A DNA stretch of 64,000 nt, from the NCBI GenBank assembly GCA_963793095.1, contig CAWBYY010000002.1:930001-994000 (forward strand), written 5' to 3'. Positions 35,326 to 45,133 of the stretch are shown piece after piece. This DNA comes from CAVWDI01 sp963793095 (GTDB lineage Bacteria > Chloroflexota > Anaerolineae > Anaerolineales > UBA4823). The first letter of the stretch is position 1; every line of letters starts with the position of its first letter. Under the pieces are notes generated by a model that did not search any database, was not told the origin of the DNA, and was given only the letters and a program-made list of their open reading frames with translations. The position numbers were made by a program, and so were the translations under genes.

Positions 35326-35604
35326 ATGATGACCCAAGAAGAAAAAAGAGCGGCCTATTACAAGACACCTCAAAGGCTGCACGTTTATGAATCCTCGGTC
35401 AAGGCGAAGCAGATTGTTCAAAAATCAATCACCATTGACACCCTGTTCTCAGGGGTAGTCCCGATCCAGTGGAGCACGCCACAGGCACCCGAGTTCCATG
35501 ACGAAATGGACAAGGTCAAGGCTGCAGGTTTTAAGGCAATTGCAGGATGCACGACCGCAAACAAACAGATGCTATTGCTTAAGGAGAACAAAAATGGACA
35601 CTAA
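35326..35604 (+). pseudogene. Second truncated M19 N-terminus
   Basis: This 92-aa frame again begins like the M19 proteins (TPQRLHVYESSVKAKQIVQKS, DTLFSGVVPIQWSTPQAPEFHDEMDKVKAAGFKAIAG) but ends after about 80 matching residues. Its end overlaps the start of the beta-lactamase-fold gene by 11 bases, and its last codons provide that gene's ribosome site. It is the third copy of this N-terminus within 3.4 kb. Only the middle one is complete. Confidence 0.7.
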
Positions 35605-36907
35605 ACACGACAGAGATGGCGACACTGTGAAGGGATCTGTCAGGGTCGGGGCTTCGGGTTTAGAGCCGTTCGAAGTTGACAGCCCGATGGCGAAGTGGAA
35701 AAACCCACAACCAGTGGAGTTCATTCAGAAAGCACTTAAAGAGTACAGCTTTCCGAATTGGCAATCGGGAAATGAAGACTCCATTTACTACAACATGAAC
35801 TTTACCGAGATATTCAAGTGTTCTTATGTTGCACCCGCAGAAGAGCCTTCAGAACTGGAGCGCGCACTTGATCCTTCATTGATGGATCTGACCTTTACGG
35901 CGCATGATGGAACGACCACCCCGACTCTCAAAGAGTATCTGGGAGGCAAACGGCAGGTTCAGGCGATGATGATGGCCCATAAAGGAAAGGTGGTTTTCGA
36001 AACTTATCCGGGTATGAAGCCTAATGGTATCCATGTGTGGATGTCGGCCTCCAAAACAACGGTTGGCCTGTTGATATCCATGCTGGCCGATGAAGGTAAA
36101 ATTGATCTTGATAAGCCAATGCCGACCTATGTGCCAGAACTCCGCGGAACCCACTGGGAGCAGGCTACCGTGAAAAACGTCATGAATATGTCCTCTGGTC
36201 TTGATATCGAGGAGACTATAGCGAACCTGTTGAACCCGGACTCTTGGATTGCGCATTGGTTCACAGCAGCCTTCGAAGGAAAGGGAGATTGGCGCGAGAT
36301 GTCCAAGAACGCGAAACCCTTGCCAAACGAAAAGGCTGGTGACCATTTTCGCTATTCAGGAGCCAATACCCAGACGCTGGTTCTGGCGACCGAATACGTC
36401 AGCGGAAAGCGTTGGCAGGACTTCTGGTACGAACGGGTCTGGTCGAAAATTGGAGCGAAAAACCCGTTAATTACCGGATTGACTCCTGATGGCGTTGCAG
36501 CCGGCGCTGGCATGCACAACACCACACCGGAAGATATGCTACGCTATGCTCTTATTTACACTCCCAGTTGGCATGTGGTGGCAAAGGAGCAAATCATTTC
36601 CGACCGACTGATGAAAAGTATCCAGACCCTTGGAAACCCGGAAGCGTATCGCGACTCCACGGAGGAGGAATACGGCACCAACTGGTTCGGTGAGAAACCC
36701 GTGACCAATACCGCACAATGGGATCATTTGTTCTCCGATGGAGCCATGTTCAAGCACGGCAACATGGGACAGGGCATCTATGTCGATCCTGCCCGAGATT
36801 TCTGTGGCATGTACTTTGGACTGGCGCCTAACCCGGACGAGATTTCGGGAATTGATCATTCGCCCGGATACCTGCGGACAGCCGCTAAGCGACTGGCTGG
36901 CAAGTAA
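35594..36907 (+). CDS. Class C beta-lactamase-fold serine hydrolase
   Basis: Starting at the ATG at 35594 (after AAGGAGAACAAAA) the protein has 437 aa. The nucleophile motif is WMSASKTT (Ser151-x-x-Lys154). A second motif is RYSGANTQ, where the family usually has YxN. A C-terminal KHGNMGQGIYVDP serves as the third motif. LEGDEGKI-type and TTPEDMLRYALIYTP blocks also fit the beta-lactamase/D-aminopeptidase/esterase family. The missing Asn after Tyr argues against true beta-lactamase activity. No signal peptide is visible, so it is probably cytoplasmic. A paralogue follows immediately. Confidence 0.82.
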   Translation: MDTKHDRDGDTVKGSVRVGASGLEPFEVDSPMAKWKNPQPVEFIQKALKEYSFPNWQSGNEDSIYYNMNFTEIFKCSYVAPAEEPSELERALDPSLMDLTFTAHDGTTTPTLKEYLGGKRQVQAMMMAHKGKVVFETYPGMKPNGIHVWMSASKTTVGLLISMLADEGKIDLDKPMPTYVPELRGTHWEQATVKNVMNMSSGLDIEETIANLLNPDSWIAHWFTAAFEGKGDWREMSKNAKPLPNEKAGDHFRYSGANTQTLVLATEYVSGKRWQDFWYERVWSKIGAKNPLITGLTPDGVAAGAGMHNTTPEDMLRYALIYTPSWHVVAKEQIISDRLMKSIQTLGNPEAYRDSTEEEYGTNWFGEKPVTNTAQWDHLFSDGAMFKHGNMGQGIYVDPARDFCGMYFGLAPNPDEISGIDHSPGYLRTAAKRLAGK

Positions 36908-36988
36908 TTGCATGAGACTCTTTGCAATTCCATTGATGAAAACGAGAACAACGCTAGAGGTTCCAACAACCATCAAAGGAGAACTGAA

Positions 36989-38327
36989 ATGAAACAAGAG
37001 AATAGCGACAAGCCGGCATCAAAGACGCTCGAAGAGGTAGAAAAAGAGATTGCAGGATTTATGAAAAGACCTGGGGCTTCCGTTACTGAGAAGACCACTC
37101 CAATGTCGAAGTTGAAGCAGCCGGTCGACGTCGATTACTACTACGAGGTCAATAAACGCTTTGACTTCTGGCAAGTACAGCTGGCTGGTGATGATGCCGC
37201 CTACTACAACAGTCACTTTCCGCAATATATGCATAACCAAATTGTGATGCCGGATGGACCCGTTGCCGAGTTGGAGCGCGCTATCGACCCTGGGCTTGAA
37301 AATTTGACTTTCACCAAAAAAGAAGGGTCATCAACGATGACCCTAAAAGACTTTCTAGTGGGGCCAGCGAGAAAGCAGGCCATGATGATGGCACATAAGG
37401 GTAAGGTAGTCTTCGAGGCTTATCCCGGAATGAATACGAATGACATCCACCTCTGGATGTCCGCAGGCAAGACAACCGTGTCATTGGTCTTCACCCAGCT
37501 TGTGGCGGAAGGCAAGGTCAGCATGGATGATATGTCGAGCAAGCACGTGCCTCTGCTACAAGGTACACTCTGGGACGAGATTCCGCTCTGGGCGACGGCC
37601 ACGATGTGTGTCGGGCTTGATATCGAAGAGACATTTGCATCGATTATTACTCCGGGATCCTGGATCAACAACTTCCACAAGACGTTTCTGGGCGACTACA
37701 AAACACCCTACATGGAACAGCTGAAGAAGGTGACAAAGCATCCCAGCGGCGAGAAACTTCGGAGATCCGGCTTCCATGAGATATTCGTCAGGTACCACCC
37801 TGGTGTTGCAGTATATATGTGAGGCGATAGAGCGTAAGCCCTTTGGTGTCATCCTTCAAGAACGGGTATGGTCCAAAGTTGGGTTCCGTAATCCGGCTTT
37901 CCTCTGTCTGGCTCCAGATGGCACGGGCGTTGGCTATGGCATGTTCAGTACAACACCAGAAGACATGCTGCGTTACGCCATGCTTTTTACGCCAAGCTGG
38001 AACAAGGTTGCAAAAGAACCCATCGTTACAGAAAAGATGATGAAAATTTTCCATGATACTGCCAAACCTCAAGCTTATGAGGGGTCAGAAGAGCAGGGAA
38101 TGGCAACTGATTGGTATGGATATGCACCACCAGTTAATGGCGTTCAGTGGGACAACGTCTTCGATGATGGCGCCATGTTCAAGCACGGTAACAATGGTCA
38201 GGGCATCTATGTAGATCCCAAACGTGACTTCTGCGCAATGGGCTTTGCCACGGCTGCCAATACCTCGGGTATAGATTATGCCCCCGGCTACATGCGCGCC
38301 GCGGCCATGCTGCTGGCAGACCATTAA
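36989..38327 (+). pseudogene. Second class C beta-lactamase-fold hydrolase, one frameshift
   Basis: This paralogue of the previous gene starts at the ATG at 36989 after AAAGGAGAACTGA. It shows MMMAHKGKVVFEAYPGMN and LWMSAGKTTVSLVF (SxxK). The frame breaks near 37763. Removing one A there gives EKLRDPASMRYSSGTTLVLQY, joining the second frame, which contains FSTTPEDMLRYAMLFTPSW and MFKHGNNGQGIYVDPKRDF and ends at 38327. The repaired length is about 445 aa. As in its neighbour, the Tyr motif (YSS) lacks the usual Asn. Read error or recent inactivation are both possible. Confidence 0.78.
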
Positions 38328-38446
38328 CAGAGGCCGGATCTAAGTAATTTGTAAACAGGTTCAGGCAATCCAGTGTTGCCAATTCCTTTGTTAAGTCAAT
38401 ATCTTGGGCATGTCGGTGCATCATTACATTTAGAAAAAGCAAACAA

Positions 38447-39757
38447 ATGAAGAAGCCAATTGAACCAGAAAAAACATTGCATCAAGTACTTTCTAGCGTC
38501 CAATCTTTAACAACATCACATCCTGAACCCAAACAACCCATTAATGACGATGAGTTTGTGCCAGCCTGTCAATTTGTCGCACAGTTAGTCTCTCAAGCCC
38601 ATGAGTATGGAGCGTCCTATGTTCGGCTGCATGATTTTATGTCTCAACTGCCGCGATTGTTTGGGTTTTATGGAGCCATGTTGGCCGCTTCACCTTTTTT
38701 CTTTTTTGAGTTTTGGCGGCAGGCAGATACCCAGCCAAGTCGTGTCACAGCCCAACTTCCGGTGGGATCCTTTGATCTTTCGAAATTATCTCAGCTGGGA
38801 ATTTTGGTCAACGATCTGAGTGCAGGCAAGGTACCCATCGAGGAGGGAAAATCGCGCCTAAAACAAATTGATGCCCTCCTACCACCCTATAAACCTCCTA
38901 TTGTCGCTCTGGGGTATGCTTTATGCGGGGGTGGTTTTGCAGTGCTGTTGTCTGCAAACTGGCTTGATGTCTTTTTTGCAGCCCTGCTCAGTTTAGTCGT
39001 TTATGGGATCACCTTAACTGCGAATCGTTCTCAATGGTTGGCCAACCGGCTTAATTTTACAGCCGCGTTTGCCGCTTCAATATTGGCGAGCTTGCTGGCA
39101 CTCTTGGTTTTCGGTAGTAACGCATTTATTGTATCTCTGTGTGCTGTGATCGCTCTGGTTCCCGGTCTGGCTCTTACCCTGGGAATCGCTGAACTGGCTT
39201 CCAAGATAATCATTTCAGGTTTCGCCCGTCTCGTTGACGCTGTTCTCGTCACGTTTGCGCTGGTTGTGGGCAACGCATTGGGGTCTACTCTTGTAAATGC
39301 TTTCTGGACTGTGCCTCCGCCCGATGCTGCCATAGCAAGACCCATGTGGATAACATTTCTTGCAGTCATCTTATTGATGTTGGGTTTGTCTTTCATCTTT
39401 CAGGTTCGTCCACCTGACCTGGGTTGGGTGATTCTGGCTGGCGGATTGGCCTATGCAGGCCTGTTGATTGGCAGTCAGCTTGGAAACTGGCAGGGTTCAT
39501 TTTTGGGAGCGCTGCTTCTGGGGCTCTATACCAGTTTTTATAATTTTCGCCTGCATCGACCCAGCTCAGTAGTCATACTGCCGGGGATCATGATTCTTGT
39601 TCCGGGAGTGGCAGCTTATTTTGGCTTGAACACGCTGCAAACGAGCGGCATCATTGGTGCGCTTCCGGCTGTGTGGGGAGTTCTCGTTCAAATTATCGCA
39701 ATTATCGCTGGTCTATTTATTGCTGCATCACTTACACCCAAAGAATTTAGTTTTTAG
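38447..39757 (+). CDS. ThrE-type threonine/serine exporter family protein
   Basis: This 436-aa protein has a cytoplasmic N-terminal half of about 150 residues (LSQLGILVNDLSAGKVPIEEGKSRLKQIDALLPPYKPPIVALGYAL), then about ten hydrophobic segments. These include LVPGLALTLGIAELASKIIISGFARL and RPSSVVILPGIMILVPGVAAYFGLNTLQ. This two-part layout is that of ThrE/DUF1212+DUF3815 exporters, which push Thr/Ser and small peptides out of the cell. It lies 119 bases after the hydrolases and could export the amino acids they release. No obvious ribosome site. Confidence 0.82.
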   Translation: MKKPIEPEKTLHQVLSSVQSLTTSHPEPKQPINDDEFVPACQFVAQLVSQAHEYGASYVRLHDFMSQLPRLFGFYGAMLAASPFFFFEFWRQADTQPSRVTAQLPVGSFDLSKLSQLGILVNDLSAGKVPIEEGKSRLKQIDALLPPYKPPIVALGYALCGGGFAVLLSANWLDVFFAALLSLVVYGITLTANRSQWLANRLNFTAAFAASILASLLALLVFGSNAFIVSLCAVIALVPGLALTLGIAELASKIIISGFARLVDAVLVTFALVVGNALGSTLVNAFWTVPPPDAAIARPMWITFLAVILLMLGLSFIFQVRPPDLGWVILAGGLAYAGLLIGSQLGNWQGSFLGALLLGLYTSFYNFRLHRPSSVVILPGIMILVPGVAAYFGLNTLQTSGIIGALPAVWGVLVQIIAIIAGLFIAASLTPKEFSF

Positions 39758-39962
39758 GCAAGCTATGAAACGCTGAAAATCTTGTTCATTAGTAAGCATG
39801 AGATTATTCTTGAGATGAGAATTTGGCAAGAAGAGTATCACCCCAAATGAAGTCAATGACAAATCACCTAATCGATTGAAAGAATCGGGTTATCGTCTCA
39901 TCAATCGAGATCAATAATGCATTCATTGGATTACCTTTATTATTTAATCTTGGAGGATAAAA

Positions 39963-41501
39963 ATGACAGAATCTGAAAATAAAAATACAACAAAAAATGG
40001 GCGGACGCCCTCTATGATAGCCTCACTACTGGTGATGGGATTGATGATCGCCTTGATCTTGCTTTCGGTGAGCTTATTCGGCGGAGGTGTTGCAGATGGA
40101 CCGCTGCAGGTAAGCATGACCCTGGCAACTATGTTTGCTTTGTGTGTGGCCTATTATTACGGTTTCCGCGGCTCACTGATCAGTGAAGCCATTGCGAAAG
40201 GCATAAATGGAACTATTGGTACCGTTTTCGTTATTCTAGCCATTGGAACGGTCATCGGGACACTCTATCTCTCCGGTTCGGTGGCCGCCTTCGTGTACTA
40301 CGGTGTTGCCATTATCAGCCCGAAGTTCTTCTTCGTTACGGTCTTCATCTTTGCTTCGGTGCTGAGCCTGCTCCTGGGTAGCTCACTTACCACGGTAGGC
40401 GCGGTTGGGATCGCCTTTGTGGGTCTGGCATCCATCATGGGAGTCAATCCAGCGATTGCAGCGGGCGCGGCTGTATCCGGAGCTATCTTTGGCAATAAAG
40501 TGGCAAAGATATCGGACACCGCGAACTTAACCGTTGCAACTGTAGGAGGATTGAAAATCGATGAACACTCAAAAGTTGTCATGCGAACTTCGGTCCCTAC
40601 CTGGGTGATCAGCGCGCTGCTTTTCCTGCTGATTGGATTCTTAGGGGACTCCGGATCAGGCGCGGTCGATGTCACCCAGGTGCAGGATGCAATATCACAA
40701 TACTTCAACATTTCCTTGCTGGCTTTTCTACCAGTCATTATGATCTTCGTGTTGTCGGGTTTGCACTTTTCAGCCTATTTATCCCTGATGTTATCAGCGA
40801 TCTTCGCTGTCGTACTGGCAGCCTTCACCCAGCACGATCTGATCGTTTCATTGGCTGCTGACCCCAGCCTGGGATATTTTGAGGCTGTTCTCAAAGTGGG
40901 TATTGATACTTTCACCAATGGGTTTCATCTCAACAGCGGTGTGGAAGAGATTGACCAATTATTCTCCGGTGGCGGAGTGGCCGGGATGCTGACCACTGTC
41001 TGGCTGGTTTTGGTCGCAGCCAGTTTCGGAGCGGTGACGAATTACACAGGAATGCTACAGCGCATCATTTCACCGGTGATCAACTGGGTGAAAGGACCAG
41101 CCTCACTGGTTTTGGCAACCATGCTGACCTCGATCGGTATGAACTTTGCCACTGCAGATCCATATACAAGCATTGTGTTGACAGGACAAATGTTCCGTCA
41201 GGAATATATCAAAGAGCGCCTCAAACCGGTCATGCTGACCGCCTCCATGGCGGATTCGGGCACCATATTTTCACACATCATTCCCTGGAACATCCACGGG
41301 GCCTTATTCGCCGGGACATTAGGGATCGCCACAATGCAGTGGGCGCCCTATACCTTCTTTGCTTACCTTACTCCTATCGTGACATTTGTAATGGTTTACT
41401 TTTACTATCTACACAAAGATAAGATCTCCGATAGGGATGATGCTGAAAAGGTCTTTGGCGCAGAACCCACCGAACTACCTGAGTCAACCCAGTTGGCGTA
41501 A
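39963..41501 (+). CDS. NhaC-family Na+/H+ (or organic ion) antiporter
   Basis: This 512-aa membrane protein has twelve or so helices and NhaC landmarks: LGSSLTTVGAVGIAFVGLA, NPAIAAGAAVSGAIFGNKVAKISDTANL, TNYTGMLQRII, MTSIGMNFATADPYTSIVLTGQMFRQ-like region and MADSGTIFSHIIPWN. Some members exchange Na+ for H+, others malate/lactate or amino-acid-derived ions. The ATG follows TTGGAGGATAAAA. It is the last gene of cargo module A, so a role in uptake or ion balance linked to the hydrolases is possible. Confidence 0.88.
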   Translation: MTESENKNTTKNGRTPSMIASLLVMGLMIALILLSVSLFGGGVADGPLQVSMTLATMFALCVAYYYGFRGSLISEAIAKGINGTIGTVFVILAIGTVIGTLYLSGSVAAFVYYGVAIISPKFFFVTVFIFASVLSLLLGSSLTTVGAVGIAFVGLASIMGVNPAIAAGAAVSGAIFGNKVAKISDTANLTVATVGGLKIDEHSKVVMRTSVPTWVISALLFLLIGFLGDSGSGAVDVTQVQDAISQYFNISLLAFLPVIMIFVLSGLHFSAYLSLMLSAIFAVVLAAFTQHDLIVSLAADPSLGYFEAVLKVGIDTFTNGFHLNSGVEEIDQLFSGGGVAGMLTTVWLVLVAASFGAVTNYTGMLQRIISPVINWVKGPASLVLATMLTSIGMNFATADPYTSIVLTGQMFRQEYIKERLKPVMLTASMADSGTIFSHIIPWNIHGALFAGTLGIATMQWAPYTFFAYLTPIVTFVMVYFYYLHKDKISDRDDAEKVFGAEPTELPESTQLA

Positions 41502-41700
41502 TTATTACATTTGATAAAATTATTTTTTTACACTAACATAACCAGCCCAAAAATGTCTTTTTTTGGAGTGATTTATTCTTAATAATGACTAATGGATGTG
41601 TATGATCGGGTACTAAAAACAATCTGGTAACTTCAAGGATATTTAATGATCATTAAATTTTGATTGCCATCAATAAAACAGTATATACATTAATCAATTT
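41502..41700. other. AT-rich gap with an 18-bp perfect palindrome
   Basis: Between nhaC and the second tRNA remnant cluster no gene is seen. ATTTAATGATCATTAAAT at 41641-41658 is an uninterrupted 18-bp palindrome. It could be a protein-binding site or the trace of a junction, but nothing in the surroundings decides this. Confidence 0.45.
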
Positions 41701-41808
41701 CCCTACCGCGGGAGTTCGGATCGCGTAACGTAGTGGAGCATACCTTTAGGTAACAGCTCACCGTAGGGGCACTCTAAAGACTTTACAATATGTAGGGTCT
41801 TTTTTATT
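41701..41808 (+). pseudogene. tRNA-Glu 3' remnant plus terminator (module boundary)
   Basis: GAGTTCGGATC is followed by the GCGTAACGTAGTGGAGCATA insert, then CTCACCGTAGGGGCAC and the tRNA-type terminator (AAAGACTTTAC...GTAGGGTCTTTTTT, 41775-41808). The same arrangement recurs at 52690-52777. It marks the junction between cargo modules A and B. Confidence 0.7.
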
Positions 41809-41816
41809 AATCATAG

Positions 41817-41958
41817 CGCACCATCGTCTAGGGGATCAGGACGCAGCCTTTTCAATACTCTAAAGAGTACTATAGGGCTAAAACAGGATTCGGATCGCGG
41901 AACGAAGTGTAGCATCCCCAAAGGTGCGCAGCACCGGAGTGGTATCTCCGGGGGGGCA
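41817..41958 (+). pseudogene. tRNA-Glu-like copy with inserts in anticodon loop and T-loop
   Basis: The D-arm (ACCATCGTCTAGGGGATCAGGAC) is well kept. The anticodon loop contains a self-complementary insert (TACTCTAAAGAGTACTATA). The T-loop is split by an insert of about 50 bases containing GCGGAACGAAGTGTAGCATC and GGTGCGCAGCACC. The 3' end is ATCTCCGGGGGGGCAC. A hairpin with a T run (GTTCCAA/TTGGAAC) follows at 41976-42001. Not expected to give a functional tRNA. Confidence 0.65.
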
Positions 41959-42072
41959 CAAGTTCAAAGAAGCCGTTCCAAATCCTTATTGGAACAGTTT
42001 TAACCTTCAATTGCTTTAACAAACGGGAAAAATTGGAGGAATTGGGACTGAAACTTAAATTACTATTGCATT

Positions 42073-42186
42073 TCAGAGTTCGTATCGCGTAACGAAGTGA
42101 AGCATCCCTTTGGGATCTTCTTGGATGGTTATCACTAAAGACTGGTTCGAGTGCCACGGGCATGTTACGCGATCCTATTCCGCCCA
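42073..42186 (+). pseudogene. Two tRNA 3' remnants carrying the short insert
   Basis: CAGAGTTCGTATC is followed by GCGTAACGAAGTGAAGCATC and GGGATCTTC. Further on CTGGTTCGAGT is interrupted by GCCACGGGCATGTTACGCGATCC before TATTCCGCCCA. The second is equivalent to the remnant at 31490-31521, which also precedes a LuxR gene. The next gene starts 82 bases later. Confidence 0.55.
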
Positions 42187-42267
42187 AGACTCGCGCCGCG
42201 CGATAAAATGAGGACACTTTTGTTATAATTTGCCAGGATTTGCACATTTTATATCCAAGCAGTTAAT

Positions 42268-45021
42268 ATGGCCTCATCAGTTTCAGAACCTTCCCTCCTC
42301 CAAACCAAACTGCACCGGCCGCGCCTGCCAAAAGACCTGATCACACGTACGAGGCTTTTGGAGTGGCTCAACAAAGATATTAACCACCAGCTCATCCTGG
42401 TCACTGCTCCGGCTGGATTTGGGAAATCCACCCTGGTTGGCACCTGGCTTGAGTATTTGGCTGCCGGCCAGGGTGAGAAGGCAGCTTGCTTGCCTGCAGG
42501 GTGGCTTTCACTGGATGAAAACGACAGCGATCTCAACCTCTTTTTACGTTACTTCATTGCCGCACTTCGTAAGATTTTCGACGCAGCCTGCGAGGAAACC
42601 CTGGCGTTACTCCAGGCGCACCAGCAACCGTCTCTGGCGGTTCTTTACACAACGATCAGTAATGATCTCGCAAAGCTTCCCGGAGAAGTTATTCTCGTCC
42701 TGGATGACTACCACAACATCCGCAATGTAGAGATCCACAATCTGCTCGCTGAATTAGTGCGCCACTGGCCGCAACCACTCCATCTGGTGCTGATCTCACG
42801 CATCAACCCACCTTTACCACTCGACAGAATACGTGCGAAGGGGAATCTCAGCGAGATACGCACCCGTGACCTGCGCTTTACACCCGAGGAGACTGCTGCC
42901 TATATTCATCAAGCGCAGGTTGCCCATCTGAATCCGAACATCCTGCCACTTCTGGAAGAGCGCTTTGAAGGCTGGCCCGCCGGTCTGCACCTGGCTAGCC
43001 TTTCACTACGTTCCGAAGACAGCCGGGAATCCGTTCTGTCCGCTTTATCCAGCGAGAATACAAACATTACCTCATACCTGGTCGATGAGGTGCTGAACCA
43101 CCAATTTCCAGCGATCCACTCTTTCTTACTGAAGACCTCGATCCTGGATCGCTTCTGCGCCCCACTTTGCGAAACCGTCATTGGAGATATCGACACCGCC
43201 TGGAATGTGCGTGCCTGCCTGGATTGGGTAGAACACTCCGAACTGTTCATCATACCCCTGGACAACAACAGGGAATGGTATCGTTATCATCATTTGTTCC
43301 AGGGATTGCTGCAGCAGCGAACCTCCGTCGAGATGACGCCTGACCAGGTTGCCAACTTGCATCGCCAAGCCTCGGCCTGGTTCGAGGAACAGGGACTGCT
43401 CGATGAAGCTTTACATCACGCCCTGGCAGCCGGCGACCTTGATCTGGCTGCACGCCATATGATTGCTGGTCTTCGCGATGTAATCAATCGCGAAGACCGT
43501 CTGACCCTGGAGCGTTGGCTGAAATTGCTGCCGGAAGAAATGATCCAGGGTCAACCTGGGCTGTTGATGATCAAGGCTTGGGCGCTGCAGTTCTCATGGA
43601 GACTTGACCTGCAAGCACAGGTACTCCAGCAGTTAGAAGAGAAGTTGAAGGCAGGTGCGGGCGAAGTATTGCCGGCAGACGACCTGCAAATCCTGCGCGG
43701 ACAAATCCTTGCGCTGAAAGCTCAGCAGGCGTATTTCAACAACCAGCCAATGCTGGCGATCGACCATTGCCAACAGGCGTTGGCGCTCCTGCCCCCATCG
43801 TGGACGTTCGTGCGCGGTGGAGCGATGCTTTTCCTGGGCATGTCCATGCAGGCTATCGACCAGGCGCTGGAAGCCGAACGGCTGCTGCTTGCTGAATACG
43901 AGGCCTGCGGCGATAGGACCGATGCCTATGCCTTGCTTCTCTTAAGATCGTTGGCTTTTATCTACCTCAATACCGGCAAGCTTGATCAGGCCAGCAGAAT
44001 TGCACAGCTGCAGCTCCAGGGAGCAACCAACCGGAGCATCCGAATCATGCAGAACTGGGCTGACTGGTTTCTTGGTGTGTTGTGTTATCATCGCAATGAG
44101 CTGCAGGCTGGTGCACAGTACTTTAGTCAGATCGTCAAAAATCGCTATGCAGCCCAGATATCAACATATCGCGATGCCGTTGCCGGCCTGGCGTTGATCC
44201 ACCAGATCAATGGGGAGAGCTCTGAAGCATGGCGGATGATGGAGTCGATCAGCCAGTTTGACCTGGAGCAGAGAGGCAGCGAAGACAAGCGGACATGCTC
44301 CTTGCGCGCCAGGCTGATGCTCCTGCAAGGCGACTTGGAAGGCGCCGGTCACTGGGCTGACACATTCTCCAATCCGCCGCTGGACCAGCCTCTCCTTTGG
44401 CTGGAAGAACCACAGGTCACCCGGGCGCGCATCCTGGTGGGCAGAGGCACAGATGACGACCTGATTTTGGCGCTGCAAATATTGGACGCCCTGGATGAGA
44501 TCGCCGACCGAACTTATAACACTCCCTACAAGATCGAGATCCTGGCATTGCGCGCCCTGGCGCTGGATACTCTGGGGAAAACCAGATCAGCCAACACTGC
44601 GTTGGAACAGGCCCTGGACCTGGCCCGATCGGGGGGCTTTATCCGGGTTTTCACCGATCTGGGGGTAAACATGCAGGAGATGCTGCAGCGGCTTGCGAAG
44701 CAAGGTCATTTCGAGGAGACGATCCACCGCATCCTGGTTACCTTTCCAGATGATGATAAAAATCTGGTTGGCAATGGTAGTGCAACCCGCCATTCATCGC
44801 TCGGGATTTCGACGTTGGCTGAGCCTCTAACCCCCCGGGAGCTCGAAGTCCTGACCTTATTGCGAGGGCCGACGAGTATCAAAGAGATCGCTCTCGTACT
44901 CAATATTTCGTACGCGACCGCCAGGCGCCACACAATCAACATCTACAGCAAGCTGGGCGTCCACCAGCGCTGGAATGCTGTGGCAAAAGCAGAAGAATTG
45001 AACATCCTTCCCCCACGCTGA
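42268..45021 (+). CDS. MalT-type LuxR transcriptional regulator (STAND ATPase)
   Basis: This 917-aa regulator has an N-terminal NTPase with Walker A APAGFGKST at 47-55 and Walker B VILVLDDYHNI. A long helical TPR-like middle follows (LHHALAAGDLDLAARHMIAG, ALNTLGKTRSANTALEQALDLAR). The C-terminal LuxR helix-turn-helix is LTPRELEVLTLLRGPTSIKEIALVLNISYATARRHTINIYSKLGV. Such proteins bind a small inducer, oligomerise with ATP and activate transcription. It heads module B and probably controls the genes after it. The N-terminal fragment at 31868 is a relative in the equivalent position of module A. Confidence 0.92.
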   Translation: MASSVSEPSLLQTKLHRPRLPKDLITRTRLLEWLNKDINHQLILVTAPAGFGKSTLVGTWLEYLAAGQGEKAACLPAGWLSLDENDSDLNLFLRYFIAALRKIFDAACEETLALLQAHQQPSLAVLYTTISNDLAKLPGEVILVLDDYHNIRNVEIHNLLAELVRHWPQPLHLVLISRINPPLPLDRIRAKGNLSEIRTRDLRFTPEETAAYIHQAQVAHLNPNILPLLEERFEGWPAGLHLASLSLRSEDSRESVLSALSSENTNITSYLVDEVLNHQFPAIHSFLLKTSILDRFCAPLCETVIGDIDTAWNVRACLDWVEHSELFIIPLDNNREWYRYHHLFQGLLQQRTSVEMTPDQVANLHRQASAWFEEQGLLDEALHHALAAGDLDLAARHMIAGLRDVINREDRLTLERWLKLLPEEMIQGQPGLLMIKAWALQFSWRLDLQAQVLQQLEEKLKAGAGEVLPADDLQILRGQILALKAQQAYFNNQPMLAIDHCQQALALLPPSWTFVRGGAMLFLGMSMQAIDQALEAERLLLAEYEACGDRTDAYALLLLRSLAFIYLNTGKLDQASRIAQLQLQGATNRSIRIMQNWADWFLGVLCYHRNELQAGAQYFSQIVKNRYAAQISTYRDAVAGLALIHQINGESSEAWRMMESISQFDLEQRGSEDKRTCSLRARLMLLQGDLEGAGHWADTFSNPPLDQPLLWLEEPQVTRARILVGRGTDDDLILALQILDALDEIADRTYNTPYKIEILALRALALDTLGKTRSANTALEQALDLARSGGFIRVFTDLGVNMQEMLQRLAKQGHFEETIHRILVTFPDDDKNLVGNGSATRHSSLGISTLAEPLTPRELEVLTLLRGPTSIKEIALVLNISYATARRHTINIYSKLGVHQRWNAVAKAEELNILPPR

Positions 45022-45133
45022 GCCGCCCATAAAGCAGGCTCTTATTCCCTCTCGAGAATCCGATCGTTCTACACCTTAAATACAACATCTGTTGGTATTT
45101 TTTCGCGCCATATTCGTCTATCCTCTATTCATA

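Noticed and set aside
41850..41880. Intron in the anticodon loop of the 41.8-kb tRNA-like copy
   Set aside because: The insert is only about 19 bases, self-complementary, and the same copy is broken in the T-loop; no group I intron features are present.
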